NCBI RefSeq assembly: GCF_021134715.1
Contig: NC_060023.1
Span: forward strand, 7,626,001-7,690,000
Reading direction: 5' to 3'
Origin: Daphnia pulex
Lineage: Eukaryota > Arthropoda > Branchiopoda > Diplostraca > Daphniidae
Length of the DNA stretch: 64,000 bases
Shown: one piece after another, positions 28,254-40,481 of the stretch
How positions within the stretch are numbered: the stretch's first letter is position 1
Layout of the letters: each line of letters begins with the position of its first letter
The notes under the pieces: generated by a model
Databases searched by the model: none
The model's input: only the letters and a program-made list of their open reading frames with translations
Told to the model about the DNA's origin: nothing
Translations under genes and position numbers: made by a program

Positions 28254-30521
28254 GCTGTTTACCTTGATTACTTTTAGCCGATGACTGCCACGCGATGTTG
28301 GTATTCAATTGCAATGGCGCTGGTCGATTTTCAGTTTTTTTGTATTGCTTTGGAATGTTTCTTATCAGTTTAGATGTAGCAACAGGTTGAAATGTGCTCG
28401 AGCTACGGGAGCTGTTGGGCGCCGGCGTGTCAGTCGGTAAGAATGAGGATCTTGCTTTGCAACAATCAAACTATACATATATGTACGGGTGGGGCGTGAA
28501 GGACTCTGGCCAGATTTGCCGGTTCGTTACACAAAGAGACTAAAGTGGCGCTTCAATCTGGATTGGTGCTGCCAGAGCCGGATTCAGGCGGTGATGGCCG
28601 CAGCATGATGCAATCAGACGAGCATGCTGATTTTCAATGTCCCAGCTTTAAACTCAACGATGGATGGCATGCAATAAAAAAATCCAGGAAACGTTAACGG
28701 CCGACTTTAAGTGTGAAGGGAAATCATTGTCATCGAAACACAAACGATGTCACTTGGGTAACTGGTAAGATTCCGCTGTATAAATCCAGCACACCAAAGG
28801 ATGTTGGGTGTTCGGGGAACGTCATTGACGAGAACGTCAAGTGCTAGTAATAGATCCGATTCAAAATTCTATAATCCACTAATGAGTGCTACAACTGTTA
28901 ACTAAAAGCGCATCACACATAACGATAAACCAGCGTGGTTGTCCTACGAATTACAGCTGTGACTGTTATCAGTCGATGGCTTTCGGAAGACTCTGACCGT
29001 TTTCTTCGATTTCCTGTAAAAGGTTGAAGGAACGTACGAGGTTATGGAACCAAATTTTTTTGGCTGTGGAAGTAACATACTTGAAATTTGACTGCTGCCG
29101 ACAGTGTAGAACGCCAAATTTTCGATTTGTTAAGAACAACTGTACACGGGAAGGCTGTCCTGTCGTTGGTGCGGACTTAACATCTCAAAACATTTCAACC
29201 ACAATCGAATACCTCAATCAATAGTCAAAAACTGTGTGAGGGCCAATTAACCATCCCTTGAAGGCCATTAACGGGATGTAGCCATCGCTTCCATAACAGT
29301 TTTTTTTCATTACAATCGCAGAGAAAATTACTATCTACAATGCTGTGCTGGACACGCGATGCAAACAATTCGGCCGATGACCAACGTGTTCATTCCAAAA
29401 CATCCCATTCTAGAAAATGTGTGCGTGAGTAGCACGTATCATTCCCAGTTCAGGTGCAGGAAAACTCGCCGAATGTTATGCTGGCTGCTGTGTAGTGACT
29501 CATAAGGCACTACGGGCACTCGATATACTCCAAACGCCACCTTACCCTTGTTGTGAATCATGATTTATTCCTGCGCTATTCTCAAAACACGTGCTATACT
29601 GTTCACTTTAACTTCAGCTCGATATGTTGAGTGGTGTGTGTGTTGTTGCACGGATTCGGGGACGCGACGAATTTGCAGAGTGGGATGGGTTATTCATTTA
29701 CACAGAAAATAATTCCCCCATCCCACTCTTTTCCCCACCCCGTTACCATCACAAAACGCACTTTTTCAAAAAACGATTAACTAGAGAAAACGAACGGAAC
29801 ACCAGGTAAGTGTATAAATCGATTGCGGAGCACAGAAAAGTCTTCTATCGGCGAATTTCCACTTTGATGGAGAATATCGGCAGCCAGCATCTCCGTTTAA
29901 ACTGGCTGATTATTTGTTGGACAGTGAGTCAACTACTCGTCATTGTCATTCGATCGAAAGCCTACTTTTTTTTATTTGACTAGCTCTATAGAACATTCAT
30001 TTGGTGTAAGTGGGAGACTTTATCATGAAACGAATATCCAAAACTGAACACAGATGTTGGTGGCTTGCCTACAACCGATAATTTATTGGAATAAGCTAAT
30101 TTTGTACGAAAATTTAAAAAAAAAGTGCCGGTTGAAATTATGGTCAAACAATAATAACGTCTCATTGTTTGGCACGTTCTGTACATTGTAACTTAGTTTG
30201 TTGTCGTTCCGAATTCTTGTAACGGCAAGAGATTCCGGGAGAAAATGTTTTCCATAACAGCGCTGGACTTTGTTCATCTCTTCCCTGCTCAGGTAAAATA
30301 AAAGAAAACAAAATCAACCCATTTGTAGTTGATATTGAATTCAAATTTTTTTACTGACTGCTATTTTGAAGTAGAGCGACACCAAAGGGAAATGCTGTGA
30401 CTTCATAGTCGTTCTACATGGCGGAATTGCTGACGGTGTCATTGTATTCCCGATTGAATCCTTTTTTTGGCGGTGTAAACTGGTTGGGTTCGAGCATTTT
30501 TGGAATATTAGTTACGGGGAC
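28254..30521. other. Long stretch without recognised gene
   Basis: Only short ORFs. One (29024-29224, plus) carries four cysteines in CCRQC and CTREGC but begins at a non-ATG-supported context and has no neighbouring exon that I can find. Confidence 0.4.
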
Positions 30522-30758
30522 ATGAGTGTGGATCCAACCAATTACGGGAACCAACAAGCCTGTACGATCACAAACGAGTCAATTGTACTTGTTGCCGAGA
30601 AGAACGTTTTGGTGGCATTTTACCTGATATATCTGTCGGCAATCCCTTTAGACTGTTGTGTCACCAAAATTTTCAAAGAAACGGGCAATGAATTTGCTCG
30701 GCGTAAATGCAACCGGATGAGCATTAATCAAATGTGTAGAGCCCTAAAGAAGAAATAA
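30522..30758 (+). CDS. Small unrecognised ORF
   Basis: A 78-codon ORF from ATG with a hydrophobic centre (VLVAFYLIYLSAIPLDCC) and a basic C-terminus (RMSINQMCRALKKK). I do not recognise it; it may be chance or a transposon remnant. No splice partner is apparent. Confidence 0.2.
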   Translation: MSVDPTNYGNQQACTITNESIVLVAEKNVLVAFYLIYLSAIPLDCCVTKIFKETGNEFARRKCNRMSINQMCRALKKK

Positions 30759-30759
30759 A

Positions 30760-31584
30760 AGATAATTACTGATGAGTACTCCATTCACTATAACGCTTCC
30801 AAAAGTCAAATTGTTCATTTACCATTTTTCTTGGGCTGCCGCTCTTTGCATTAAATCACAGACTTGTTGGAATTCATCACCAATTTTTGTAACTTGAGAG
30901 ACAGTGATCCATGATTAGTCCGTCAGTGTGTTTGTTTGCATGCTGCTTAAATACATCGAGCTGTTGAAGATCGTGACTGCTTCGGCTATTGGTCTGCTCT
31001 ATGACACCCACTAAGCTAAAAATTGTGGTTTAATTTCTGATTACAAAAAAAACATCCTCTGTTTTACAATTTTTTTTTCGACTCCTTGAAAGAAATTGGA
31101 TGTGACGGCTAGGTTTTCGAATGACGTAAAATCAACGCAATTGGAAGTTTAATGCCTGACCCACTCTTCTTGCGGTCGGTTGATAGAGTTGGAGAGCAAA
31201 GTCCACATCTCTCGACTTCTTCCTCGGCCACAAACTGGTTGATAGGGTCACTGTAATTGAATGACCGGCTCAAAGGATCACACAAGGCTATTGCTGTTAA
31301 TGGGGAATGCAATTTTTTGCCGCTCACTCGGTTAATTTACAAACATAGTATGGTATTTGGTTTTGACCTGTGACGAATTGGGAAATCGTAAACGAACTGA
31401 TAAACAGGCAGACAGCGCGAAATTACTAATGTAAATTTCAGGCGCGTTCTCCAATCCGCAAACGAAAAAACGTCTGGAAGCAAATAATTAATATGTATTC
31501 CAAATCTTGCTCTCTCACTTTGGCTTTGTTATTCCCAATCTAGTAAAGTGTAATTTTGACCAGTTTCCCACCCAGCCTAGTCGC
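30760..31584. other. No recognised gene
   Basis: Short ORFs only. The minus-strand reading 31327-31109 is open for 72 codons without recognisable domains. Confidence 0.4.
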
Positions 31585-31782
31585 CATTTTTTATTACTCT
31601 CCCTCGCGTTCCTGGTGGATGACAGCCGAAGCTACGCTTCCCTATCCATCACTTTAAAACGGGGGACATACTGTAGGCCCTTTCATATAGTATAGTGGCC
31701 AGCAATATGAAGCCCGAGGTGCAGAGAACTCGTATGCTTCAGCTGTCATCCGCCAGGAACGCGAGGGAGAGTAATAAAAAAT
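31585..31782. repeat. Short fold-back (hairpin) element
   Basis: The 49-nt arm at 31585-31633 (ttttattactctccctcg...) is the near-perfect inverse of 31733-31782, around a loop of about 100 nt. Such a structure fits a small MITE or an inverted duplication. Nothing in it suggests a protein. Confidence 0.7.
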
Positions 31783-32560
31783 GTTCGTTGAAAACATCAA
31801 TATCGGTGGAGAAAAGGTCCATGTGGGATATGTCTGCGCACGTTTGAGCAAAACCGGCCCAGTCAGCTTTTTTTTTTAATTCCACCTAGAGTTGTTGCTA
31901 CGCTCCACGGGGACCGGTGTGGAAGGTTTGACGCTCTAGACCACGCACCCATCCATCCTTAATTTGAAAGTGAATTCATTATTGTGATCAGAATGCATAA
32001 TAACATAAAATTCGAAATATTCCTTCTTTTTTTATTCTGATGTTATTCCTTAACTATTACAGACCTATCTGACCGTTCAGGAACAATCTTGGACAAAAGC
32101 AATTGCGACAACTTTTGTGGAAACGGGAGTTGAAATGAGTTATGAAAATAACGATGATGGTGCCGCACAGCAAACAAGTAGTTGTTATTCCTGCTGCAGT
32201 TATTTTATTTTTCATTTTGTTGGCGTTCCATAAATATAGCCTGCCGCTGAAATCTGCGTAATAAACTCTATTTCAATAGAATAATTTTTTTCATGCTACT
32301 TCCCTATATTGGTAAGCAAAAAATTATACCGAAACAAATTTTACTATAGATCGCTATAAATCTAAAATTGCGCAACGCAGCTTTTTTATTTGCGGTTTTT
32401 TTTCCATACCTTTTCTTACTTTCTTTTTGTGCCAATAATAAAAATTCATTAGTCCCAGTGGAAAGGTGCGACAAGTAGGCAGCAAGTAGGTAAGTGAATG
32501 TGTTTAGCTGTAGAATTTTTTTTAAACAGCAGATACCTACTGAAGTTTTTATACTTAAAG
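31783..32560. other. Spacer containing a dispersed repeat
   Basis: 31990-32185 resembles parts of 41785-42430: acaacttttgtggaaacgg and gtgccgcacag occur in both, in the same order. The remainder is AT-rich without a gene. Confidence 0.5.
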
Positions 32561-32711
32561 CGGACTAAAGTTGAATCAACAATTATTTTCTTACCAAATG
32601 TTATTCACCTCTGTAGCAACTGAGTTTGCAATATGTATAGGCCTACTTTTGTTCTTATTTCTACATTTTCGATCTGTAACTTATTTGTCTACTCGTCAGG
32701 TTCAACCAATA

Positions 32712-34273
32712 ATGGCTTCGATAAGACCAGACCAAGAGCTCTATGCTTCGAACCCTGATAAAGAGGTAGAAGAAACGCCTGAAATGGCAGACTCTCCTTT
32801 CCGGGCTCCTTTCAACCAGATGGCGAACGCAGTGGATTCTTTTGCAAACGTGGAAGGAATTGTAGCATTGCATTGACAGTGCAGCGCACCTTAGAGCAGC
32901 AGCACCATACACTCCAAACCAACACAGGACTCACTCCACCATACACACCCAGCCGGCACAGGAGAAAATGCGGAAGGCCACCAAGATCAATCCTTTTCAT
33001 CCCAAGCCATTGGACAATATAGGAAATGCACTAAATGTGAGTTCCAGTTCAGCACCAAAGGGCTAGGAAGGGGCAACTACAAGGTATGCCCCGGCTGTCG
33101 AGAAATGGACCTAGCACTAGCAACAAACTCGCAAGCAGCAGCCAAACAGCAAAAAAGAACCAGCGAAGAAATAGTGTCACCGTCAACACAGCAAGGGTCG
33201 GCAAAGAAAATGCACTCTCTCCCACCTCGAGAACTTACAGCCTGCGAGGTAATTGAAAATGCTCTCTTCACCATTGATGAAGAAGAGCTAAACGGCTTAA
33301 ATAAAAACGAACTCATAGCACGAGTCATCTCTATAGCCAAGAATGGCAATAAATGTCAGGGTCAACTCCACCAGACACAATTGCACCTAAAAGCAGTGAA
33401 AGAACAATTAAAAGAGCAATATCATCTCCTGAAAGAAGCAAAGATTGCGTTCGCGGACAAAATTCTTACCGCCCACAGTGAGCATAAGATCGGAGGAGTC
33501 AAATCGTATGCCGCCGTCACCAAAGGTTCAACAGAAAACCACAAGCATAGTCAGACAACTCTGGCCTGCAAAATAAACACTTCAAGTTCTGATAAAGATT
33601 TTAACCTGAACCTTATGGACAAACTACTGAACTCGAAAACATCCGGCAACCCAATCCCACTGAAGGTCAGCAGGAAAGACGACAAGGGCTTCATTCAACC
33701 TTCCAGAGTCAGCAAGATGCAGATAAAGCACTGAACATCATCAAAAATAGCGAAGAATGCAAAGCAGTCATAAACGACCCAAAAACTCAAGAAAAGCTCT
33801 ATCCAGCCATCGGTCTCTTTGCCCCCATTAGTGATATGGCGGAATTAAAAGACGAAATTAGCTTCAGAAACAGCTTCATGCGCGACACCCTAGTAAAGGT
33901 TATTCAAATTCACAAATGCAAAGAACCTGACGTAGGCCACGTCAAATTATTCTTTAGCTCAGCCGCTTCAAGGGACGAAGCGCTACTCAGAAGTAAGATT
34001 CACACACTCTATAAACTAATTAAAATTGTCCCGATTGACCCAAACAGAGAAGTAAGGATATGCTACAAGTGTAACCGCTACGGTCACACCTCAACACGCT
34101 GTCCGGCACTAGCCCCAACCTGTGGCAAATGTGCGTGCAACCATGACTCCAGATCTTGTACAGTGTCGACTTTCAAATGCCCAAACTGCACAAAAAACCA
34201 TATGGCAGGCGACGCTAGTTGCCCAGAACAAATCAAGGCGGTCAAAAGGTTCTGCCAACTATTCAACCTTTAG
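32712..34273 (+). pseudogene. LINE ORF1, broken
   Basis: From ATG 32712 the frame is interrupted by TGA at 32874-32876 and a TAG shortly after. It then runs open through a C-x2-C-x18-C-x2-C motif (CTKCEFQF ... VCPGC) to 33734. A shift of frame near 33690-33700 carries it on as ALNIIKNSEECKAV through to 34273. The C-terminus has three zinc-knuckle-like motifs (CYKCNRYGHTSTRC, CGKCACNHDSRSC, CPNCTKNHMAGDASC), typical of the RNA-binding ORF1 proteins of R1/I/Jockey LINEs. Confidence 0.8.
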
Positions 34274-37200
34274 ATGAGTACAACTCCAACAACAACAAGT
34301 CATTGCAAGGCAGCTTCCGCTCTACTACCGAAGACCATAGAAGACTATCAAGTCAACATAGCGATGATCCAAGAACCCTACGCCATAAAAAATATCCACG
34401 GAGTCGAACCAGCGAACGTCCCACCAGGTTTTTCAGCTTTTCACAATCTAAATGATAACCACCACTTGGGCTCAATGATTCTAGTCAAAAACAGCCTCAA
34501 GGCAAGCATGGAAAAATGCTCGTCAAATGAGATAACCATCGTCAAAGTAAGCTCATGTCCGTCATCGATCCTCCTAATCTGTGCCTACTGTCGCCCTTCG
34601 TCTCTCTCCATCTCATCCACCATCAAGAGCTATCTGCTGGCATATGAAGCGGATCTTAAGAAAGCCGTGATATGTTTGGATGCAAATGCTAAAAGTCCGG
34701 CCTGGAACTTACTAGTTCTTGACAAAAAGGGAAAAGAACTAGAGAACCTACTAACTCGCTTCCACCTAAAGATAGGTAATGCCAAATTAGCTTCACTAAA
34801 TATCATTCCGGCGGGTACAGCGTTCGTAGATGTCACATTAGTTGGATGTGACTTAGAGCTGAATCGCTGATATTTTCTGAAAGACCACTCCCTATCCGAT
34901 CATCCGTATATCCTTTTCGACCTCGCCAAAACTCTGCAAACACCTATTACGTCACGCAAATCCAAACCGCCAAGAGCCGACGACATCGACGTCGGTCTTT
35001 TCAACAAAACCTTGGCGGATGAGCTAGAAGCTTTTGACAACCGTCTTAACGCCCTGTCAGCAAACGACATCGACAGTTACACCGAGAACGTCACATCGAT
35101 AATAATCTCCAGCGCCAGTCGAAGCAAAAAAATAACTCAGAGACGCAGCCCCCGCTCCATGGCCCCATGGTGGACAGAAAAGCTCGAAATCTTACGGAAA
35201 AGCACCAGAAAAGCGTACAAAAAATGGTCTCGCTCACGCCGGACGGACGACAGGCTGTCCTTCAGTAGCGCCAAGAGAATGTTCCAGTACCGCATCCGTA
35301 AAGCGAAAAATGATTCTTTTAAAAAATTCATCGAGGAAATGAACGGGAACCCGAACAGCGCGTTCAAAGAAATGAAGAAAGCGGTAAATCCATCCCAGTC
35401 TGCACAATCTCAAATGGAAATAAACGTTAATAGAATTCCTACAACAGACTCAGCTCTAACACTAACCCGCTTCGCCGAACATTTTTTCCCCATTGAAGGA
35501 GTCTCAGACGAATCGCACCATCAAACAGAACAGTCCACCAAGAGCGCCTTGCAAGAGGCCGAAGCAGAGTCGATGTTGGCCCCAACAATCACCCAAGGTG
35601 AGGTGCTAATCGCAGCCAAGTCTCTGAAAAAAAAGTCTGCTCCTGGATGGGATGAGCTTTCAACTGATGTACTTCTTCTAGCCCTACCAACGGTAATGCA
35701 CTATCTCCTAATTCTTTTCAACCTGTGTCTCATCCACGGGAAACAAGCAAGAGTCTGCATCATCCGGAAACCTGGCAAGTTCGACTACTCCGACGTGAAT
35801 AGCTTCAGACCCATTAGCGTCCTACCAGCCATGAACAAACTCTTCGAAAAAATTCTACTCAATCGCCTCCTACAGCTTGCCTCCATAGGAAACTGGATTC
35901 ATCCTTACCAGCACGGCTTCCAACCCAAGCGGTCAACAGAATCCGCACTCCACTCCCTCGTTAGTGAAATTGAAAACGGATTTGAGAAGAAGATGACTAC
36001 GGCCTGCGCCATGATCGATATAAAGAGCGCTTTCGACACAGCATGGGCCCCCGTCATCCTATCAGCCTTGATCGCAAGAAAGTGCCCAATATTCCTCGTA
36101 AAAATCATCAGAGATTTTCTGACGAATCGGAAAGGTAAATTCGACCAACAAAAGAGTGTAGATCCATTTCCAATACCAACAGGATGCCCGCAAGGAAGCC
36201 TTCTCTCCCCGTTCCTATGGAACGTAATGATTGACGACATCCAGCGCCTTCCTTCCGACCATAACATGCCAGGCTTGGCTCTAGCATACGCCGATAATAT
36301 ATCGGCATCAGAACAGCACAAAGACGCGACAATTGCAGTAAGCTTACTGCAAACTCTAACTAACCGCATCAAATCCCAGCTAGAGAAACTCAAACTCAAA
36401 GTAAACGCAGCGAAAACCGTCCTCATCATCTTTAACCGAAAGCGGACGCCAGTGGATAATCTCCGCCTAACAGTTGACGGCCTCCAAATCCAACCGGTCA
36501 TCCAGACGAAGCTACTAGGCCTAACACTGGACTCGAAACTCAACTGGACGGCCCATCTGAACGATAAAGAGCGCCAAATTAGAAAAATCTTTTTCTCTCT
36601 CCTTTCATACACTGGAAAAACTTGGGGCCTATCCAGCTCCCGTCTGAGGGGAATGTATTCAGCCTTGGTGGAGCCGAGCCTTCTTTATTGCTTCTCTGTC
36701 TGGGCGTCTGTAATTAAGACCAAACAAGGTCGAAAGAAATTACGATCGATTGAGCGACAATTCAACGTTCTCACCTCGAGGTCGTTCCAAACGGCTGACA
36801 CCGGAGCACTCTCCATCCTAGCCGGAACCATGCCGGCCGACTTAAGAGTTACGGAAATCACTCTGAGACGACACCTCCTATCCAATCTACAATTCTTTTC
36901 ACCAAGCGCACTACAATCCATCGTGACCCATACCCAGGCAGTCATCGTCAAACTAGCTTCTTCTGATCCGCCGAGAAGTAGATTCCCGTCACACATCAAA
37001 TACACAATAAGAAGCACGCTAGAACAAACATGGAGGAGTGAGTGGAGAGATTCTCTTCAAGGCGCCACAACCCGCTCGTTTTTCCCCTCTCCGCACTGTT
37101 TCATCCAGCTTAAAATCAACAACCTCCCACACCAAGTCATACAAATCCTAACGGGTCACAGTCTTTTAAATGCCCACCAATATCTTCTTAAAAATGTAAC

Positions 37201-37369
37201 CTCGCCATCGTGTAAATGTTCATTTCCATCAGAATCCGTCCAGCATTTTATATTTGATTGTCCTATATATGCTCTTACTCGCACCGCACTGATCTCCTTG
37301 TGTACCTCAGAATTCGGCCACTGGCCTCCCCCCCCTCCCTACGTTTCACAAATCCAAAAAAGTTTTTAA
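34274..37369 (+). pseudogene. LINE ORF2: endonuclease and reverse transcriptase, broken
   Basis: The AP-endonuclease part (AMIQEPYA, CLDANAKSPAWN, SLSDHP) meets TGA at 34868-34870, then continues in the same frame. The RT part runs from 35012 with FRPISVLPAMNKLFEKIL, QHGFQPKRSTESAL, AMIDIKSAFDTAW and GCPQGSLLSPFLWN. The catalytic motif is YADN where YADD is expected, which should abolish polymerisation. The C-terminal Cys/His motif is present (CKCSFPSESVQHFIFDC). A frame change at the C run near 37330 probably removed the last 35 codons, which can be read in another frame to about 37447. Confidence 0.85.
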
Positions 37370-37515
37370 CGCATTATGCACTTTTATTATCCGATCGAAA
37401 CGACTATCCCTCCCACCCAAAGGAAAATGTATCCAAAACCCAGTATAAATTGTAATCCGAGTCACCCGGGGCCAAACTCCATAGCTTGAGCAGCCCCTCA
37501 AATACAAAAAAAAAT

Positions 37516-37880
37516 CTAGGGTTTCGCTCCACTTTGTTTAGCAGATATCAGCTTTTATTTTCCAAGCTAGGGAGTTTTTTTATCTGGCTTGAAATAATTA
37601 ACCTTGAAATCAGCTCGAATTTTTCCCCCTAAATATATTTCCCAACTGTTTCAGCTAATTCTAGTATGAAATTTTTAAGCTAGGGTTTCGCCCGGGTATT
37701 ATTTTTATAACCTGTTTGAGGTTCAACTTAGCTTAGATTTTTATCATTTTTCTATAATAATTACTAAATGACATATAATATACACTTCGAATAAATTATA
37801 TGATTGGAGATTAGATGAAGATATTGTTTGAACTACGAAATAGTTAAAACACATACAGTACCTACACAAAGTTTGGAAAC
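37516..37880. other. AT-rich spacer with short internal repeats
   Basis: The phrase agctagggtttcgc-like occurs at about 37515 and 37680, so the stretch includes a diverged short repeat. No gene is visible. Confidence 0.4.
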
Positions 37881-38048
37881 ACGGCGAGTGTTTCCGCGCT
37901 TCTAATACGGCGGCTTACGGCCAAAGTGTCTCCCTTTTTTACGCGATAACTCACGTTTGAGTTATCGCAAAGCAAATTTTAAAAAATCTTCTTGGTGAGG
38001 AAAGAATTTCCTTTCACCATGATTTTTTGTAGATTTTATTGAATTGAA
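37881..38048 (+). repeat. Dispersed repeat, copy 2
   Basis: Same orientation and order as 561-725: acggcgagtgtttcc, then tcacgtttgagttatcg, then a T-rich end. The sequence ggaaacacggcgagtgtttcc here is itself a short inverted repeat, and a related ggaaacatcggcgcgctcgccatatgtttcc-like hairpin follows at about 38080. Confidence 0.6.
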
Positions 38049-38233
38049 GTTTATCCCCAAAAGACTAGATATAAAGTTTGGAAACATCGGCGCGCTCGCC
38101 ATATGTTTCCAAGCTAAAGTGTATGCTACTTTAAAAATTATAAAAAATTCAAATATATCAATAATTACTTGAAACTTGCACAAACGGTAGACGACATAGT
38201 CGTCTACATTTGGACAAAGTTTCAAATTTTTTT

Positions 38234-38465
38234 AATTAAACGCTGATTTTTGCCGATTTTTTCATTAAATGTTGATTTTTCTTCTCGCGTCGCGTGGAGC
38301 GTATCCTGTCCCGAGGGAAGAATAGAAGAGGGAAAACCGCCGGACCCCTTTGTTCTCTCCTATTTTCTTTCCTCTATTCTTCCCTCGGGCTAGGATTTCG
38401 TCCCTGCGCCATGAAAATTAATCGGAATTTTTCTTTAAAAAATCGGCAAAAATCAGCGTTTAATT
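38234..38465. repeat. Fold-back element abutting the Rpn2 fragment
   Basis: The outer arm aattaaacgctgatttttgc (38234) is inverted at the other end (gcaaaaatcagcgtttaatt, ending 38465). An inner pair, cccgagggaagaatagaaga (about 38310) and its inverse (about 38370-38390), is also present. It has the form of a 232-bp MITE. Its right end touches the start of the duplicated Rpn2 segment within a few bases. Confidence 0.75.
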
Positions 38466-38467
38466 TG

Positions 38468-38917
38468 ATGCTTAGGTCTTGGCTTGGCCAGCATGGGTAC
38501 ACAACGGGCCGATGTCTACGAACAACTGAAATTCCATCTGTACCAAGACGATGCTGTGACGGGCGAAGCTGCTGGTATGGCCATGGGTTTGACGATGTTG
38601 GGCTCGAGATCTCAGCAGGCTATAGAAGATATGGTGTCATATGCTCAAGAAACTCAACATGAGAAGATCTTGCGAGGACTGGCCGTCGGTATCGCTCTTA
38701 CCATGTACGGCCGTTTAGAAGAAGCTACCCATTGACACGCTAGCCAAGGACAAGGACCCTATTCTTCAGAGAGCGGCCATGCACACTCTAGCACTGGCTT
38801 ATTGTGGCACGGGAAACAACCAAGCAGTCCGCAAGTTGCTTCATGTAGCTGTAAGTTGCTCGTACAAAAAAATAAATATAAGCCAGTTCTCTTAACGAAT
38901 TTGCTTTATGTTTAATC
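38468..38917 (+). pseudogene. Duplicated fragment of PSMD1/Rpn2 exon 9 and following intron
   Basis: 450 bp match 50246-50692 almost base for base, including the splice donor and most of the next intron up to tttgctttatgttt. I count only a handful of substitutions plus a 5-base loss where the parent has the codons for ADDL, which breaks the frame. Because intron sequence is included it arose from DNA, not from mRNA. It is recent, and the parent gene 12 kb away is intact. Confidence 0.9.
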
Positions 38918-39420
38918 ACGAATACGTGTATTACGGGCGACGCTTTTATTGATCGCAGACAATGAAGAATTTTTGCTTTCTCAACGTTGAAAATGAGCAG
39001 AATTCGTTGTATTCTAAGTGAATGAAGGAGACTTAAAATTTATTTAGCATACATACTTCGCAATTAAGTCAAGGGCCGCACAGAGCCTTTCCGCCGCCCG
39101 GGACAAAATGCGTGGGGAGCCAAACGGCACCCCCACGCGCCACCGTGACTTTTGTGTTCCGCTGGGTATCCCTTCGTTTTGGCGCCTCTTGACTCGTGCC
39201 GCCCGGCACAAATGTACCTTTCGACCCCCCTCCCCCTCTTCCTCTGGGCGGGCCTGATTTAGTCACATTTGCTACACGACTCATGTTTCACATGATTATT
39301 ACATTATCGGATTCAACGTTTCTATACTAAAATATGATTCTTTCTGAGAAATTCCTACTCTGTGGAATTTATGGAATTTATGATTTTGTTCAACGTTTTC
39401 TCTTTTGCGTTTTTGTTTTA
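38918..39420. other. No recognised gene; GC-rich patch
   Basis: A GC-rich patch at about 39070-39285 stands out from AT-rich surroundings. A minus-strand frame over it is open for 71 codons and Gly-rich, but shows no domain, and the openness is explained by composition. Confidence 0.4.
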
Positions 39421-39464
39421 ACGTGAACGAAGACCGCGCATCAATGCCGTCGCAGTTTACCTCG

Positions 39465-39915
39465 ATCCCGCCCGCGTTAGATTAAGGGATTCATTGCGTC
39501 GATTCATTTCTCATTTGAATTACTAAAATAACACAAGAAATTTAAGCAGTGAATCCTACACTTCGTTATCTTTAACTTTCACATTGATTCTATGTTGCAT
39601 TTATAGAGTTTGATTGCGTCGACTAATTTCTCACTTGAATTATTTTGACAAAAAATGAAATTGATTGCTTTTCCATTCACATGGATCCCCAGTTAGATAA
39701 AGAGTTAAATTGCATCCATTAATTTTACTTGATTTATTATAGACATACGTAAGAAATGAAGTGCATTGCTTTTGCCATTCACTTCGATTCCGAGTTAATA
39801 GATTAAGAGTTCGATTGCGTTCTGTTCACATAAGAAATGAAGTGCATTGCTCCCGACGATAGTTTTCCTTTTTACCCGCCTTTTGGCATCGATCCCGGGT
39901 TGGATTAAGAGCTTT
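39465..39915. repeat. Degenerate tandem repeat, about four units
   Basis: Units of roughly 100-130 bp recur, with shared words gattgcgtcga, ttaattt-tcacttgaatta, aagaaatgaagtgcattgct and cattcac-t-gat-cc-agtta. Copies are diverged and of unequal length. They lie upstream of the alanine-rich gene promoter. Confidence 0.55.
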
Positions 39916-40205
39916 GGATTTGTTTTATTAGATAGAAAATTGCTTGTTGGTGCATTTACCGCAATTCACTTTCTTTATTTTTAAAAACCAGTCTTATGGA
40001 AAACATATTTTCCCTGCCATATATTGAATAAATTAGCCTTAGTAGCTACAACGTTTCCAATATTATCTTGTTTGGTTTTTCTTGTCTTATTTATTGCCAC
40101 GTTTGAGAAACGTACATGAATGGAATGTGTTTGTTAGGTTGTACGATTCAACCACGACGAATGAACGTTTGCGCTACAAAGTCGCCTCTTCGATTCCTCC
40201 CCCTC

Positions 40206-40240
40206 TATATAAGAAGAACCTTCCGTTGTAGTCTGAGTCC
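40206..40240 (+). promoter_or_regulatory. TATA-type promoter of alanine-rich gene 1
   Basis: TATATAAG at 40206-40213 is followed about 25 nt later by gtctgagtcc. The ATG of the alanine-rich ORF is 270 nt downstream. Confidence 0.5.
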
Positions 40241-40481
40241 AACTGTCTGTCTTTGATCGTGTGTCTGTCTGTCGGTGGTGTTGAACATTGTCGAAGTGAT
40301 AACCTAGTGATCTAAAAAAAATATTGGAAAATCTGTTCTCGTGAACATTAATGAGAGCAAGCCACAAACCTGAACGGTGATCATCCACTGCGTCGCCCAT
40401 TACCCGTGTTGCTCGTGACATTATTTACGACAAATCTGAATTTTCTCCGCTCCAACCCCCGTTCTACCCATTTTCTACCCA

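Larger units (their letters stand above)
32700..37515 (+). mobile_element. Degraded non-LTR retrotransposon (R1/I/Jockey group)
   Basis: ORF1 (gag-like, zinc knuckles) is followed directly by ORF2 (AP endonuclease plus reverse transcriptase). The element ends near an A-rich run at about 37505. ORF1 has stops and a frameshift; ORF2 has one premature stop, an altered RT catalytic motif and a frameshift near its end, so it is not autonomous. The ORF1 stop and ORF2 ATG abut (TAGATG, 34271-34276), suggesting translation of ORF2 by reinitiation in the parent element. I could not define the target duplication. Confidence 0.85.

Noticed and set aside
35905..36612. Minus-strand ORF of 235 codons
   Set aside because: Antisense of the well-supported LINE reverse transcriptase; no domain of its own.
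39069..39284. Gly-rich minus ORF in a GC-rich patch
   Set aside because: Openness explained by base composition; no domain or splice partner.
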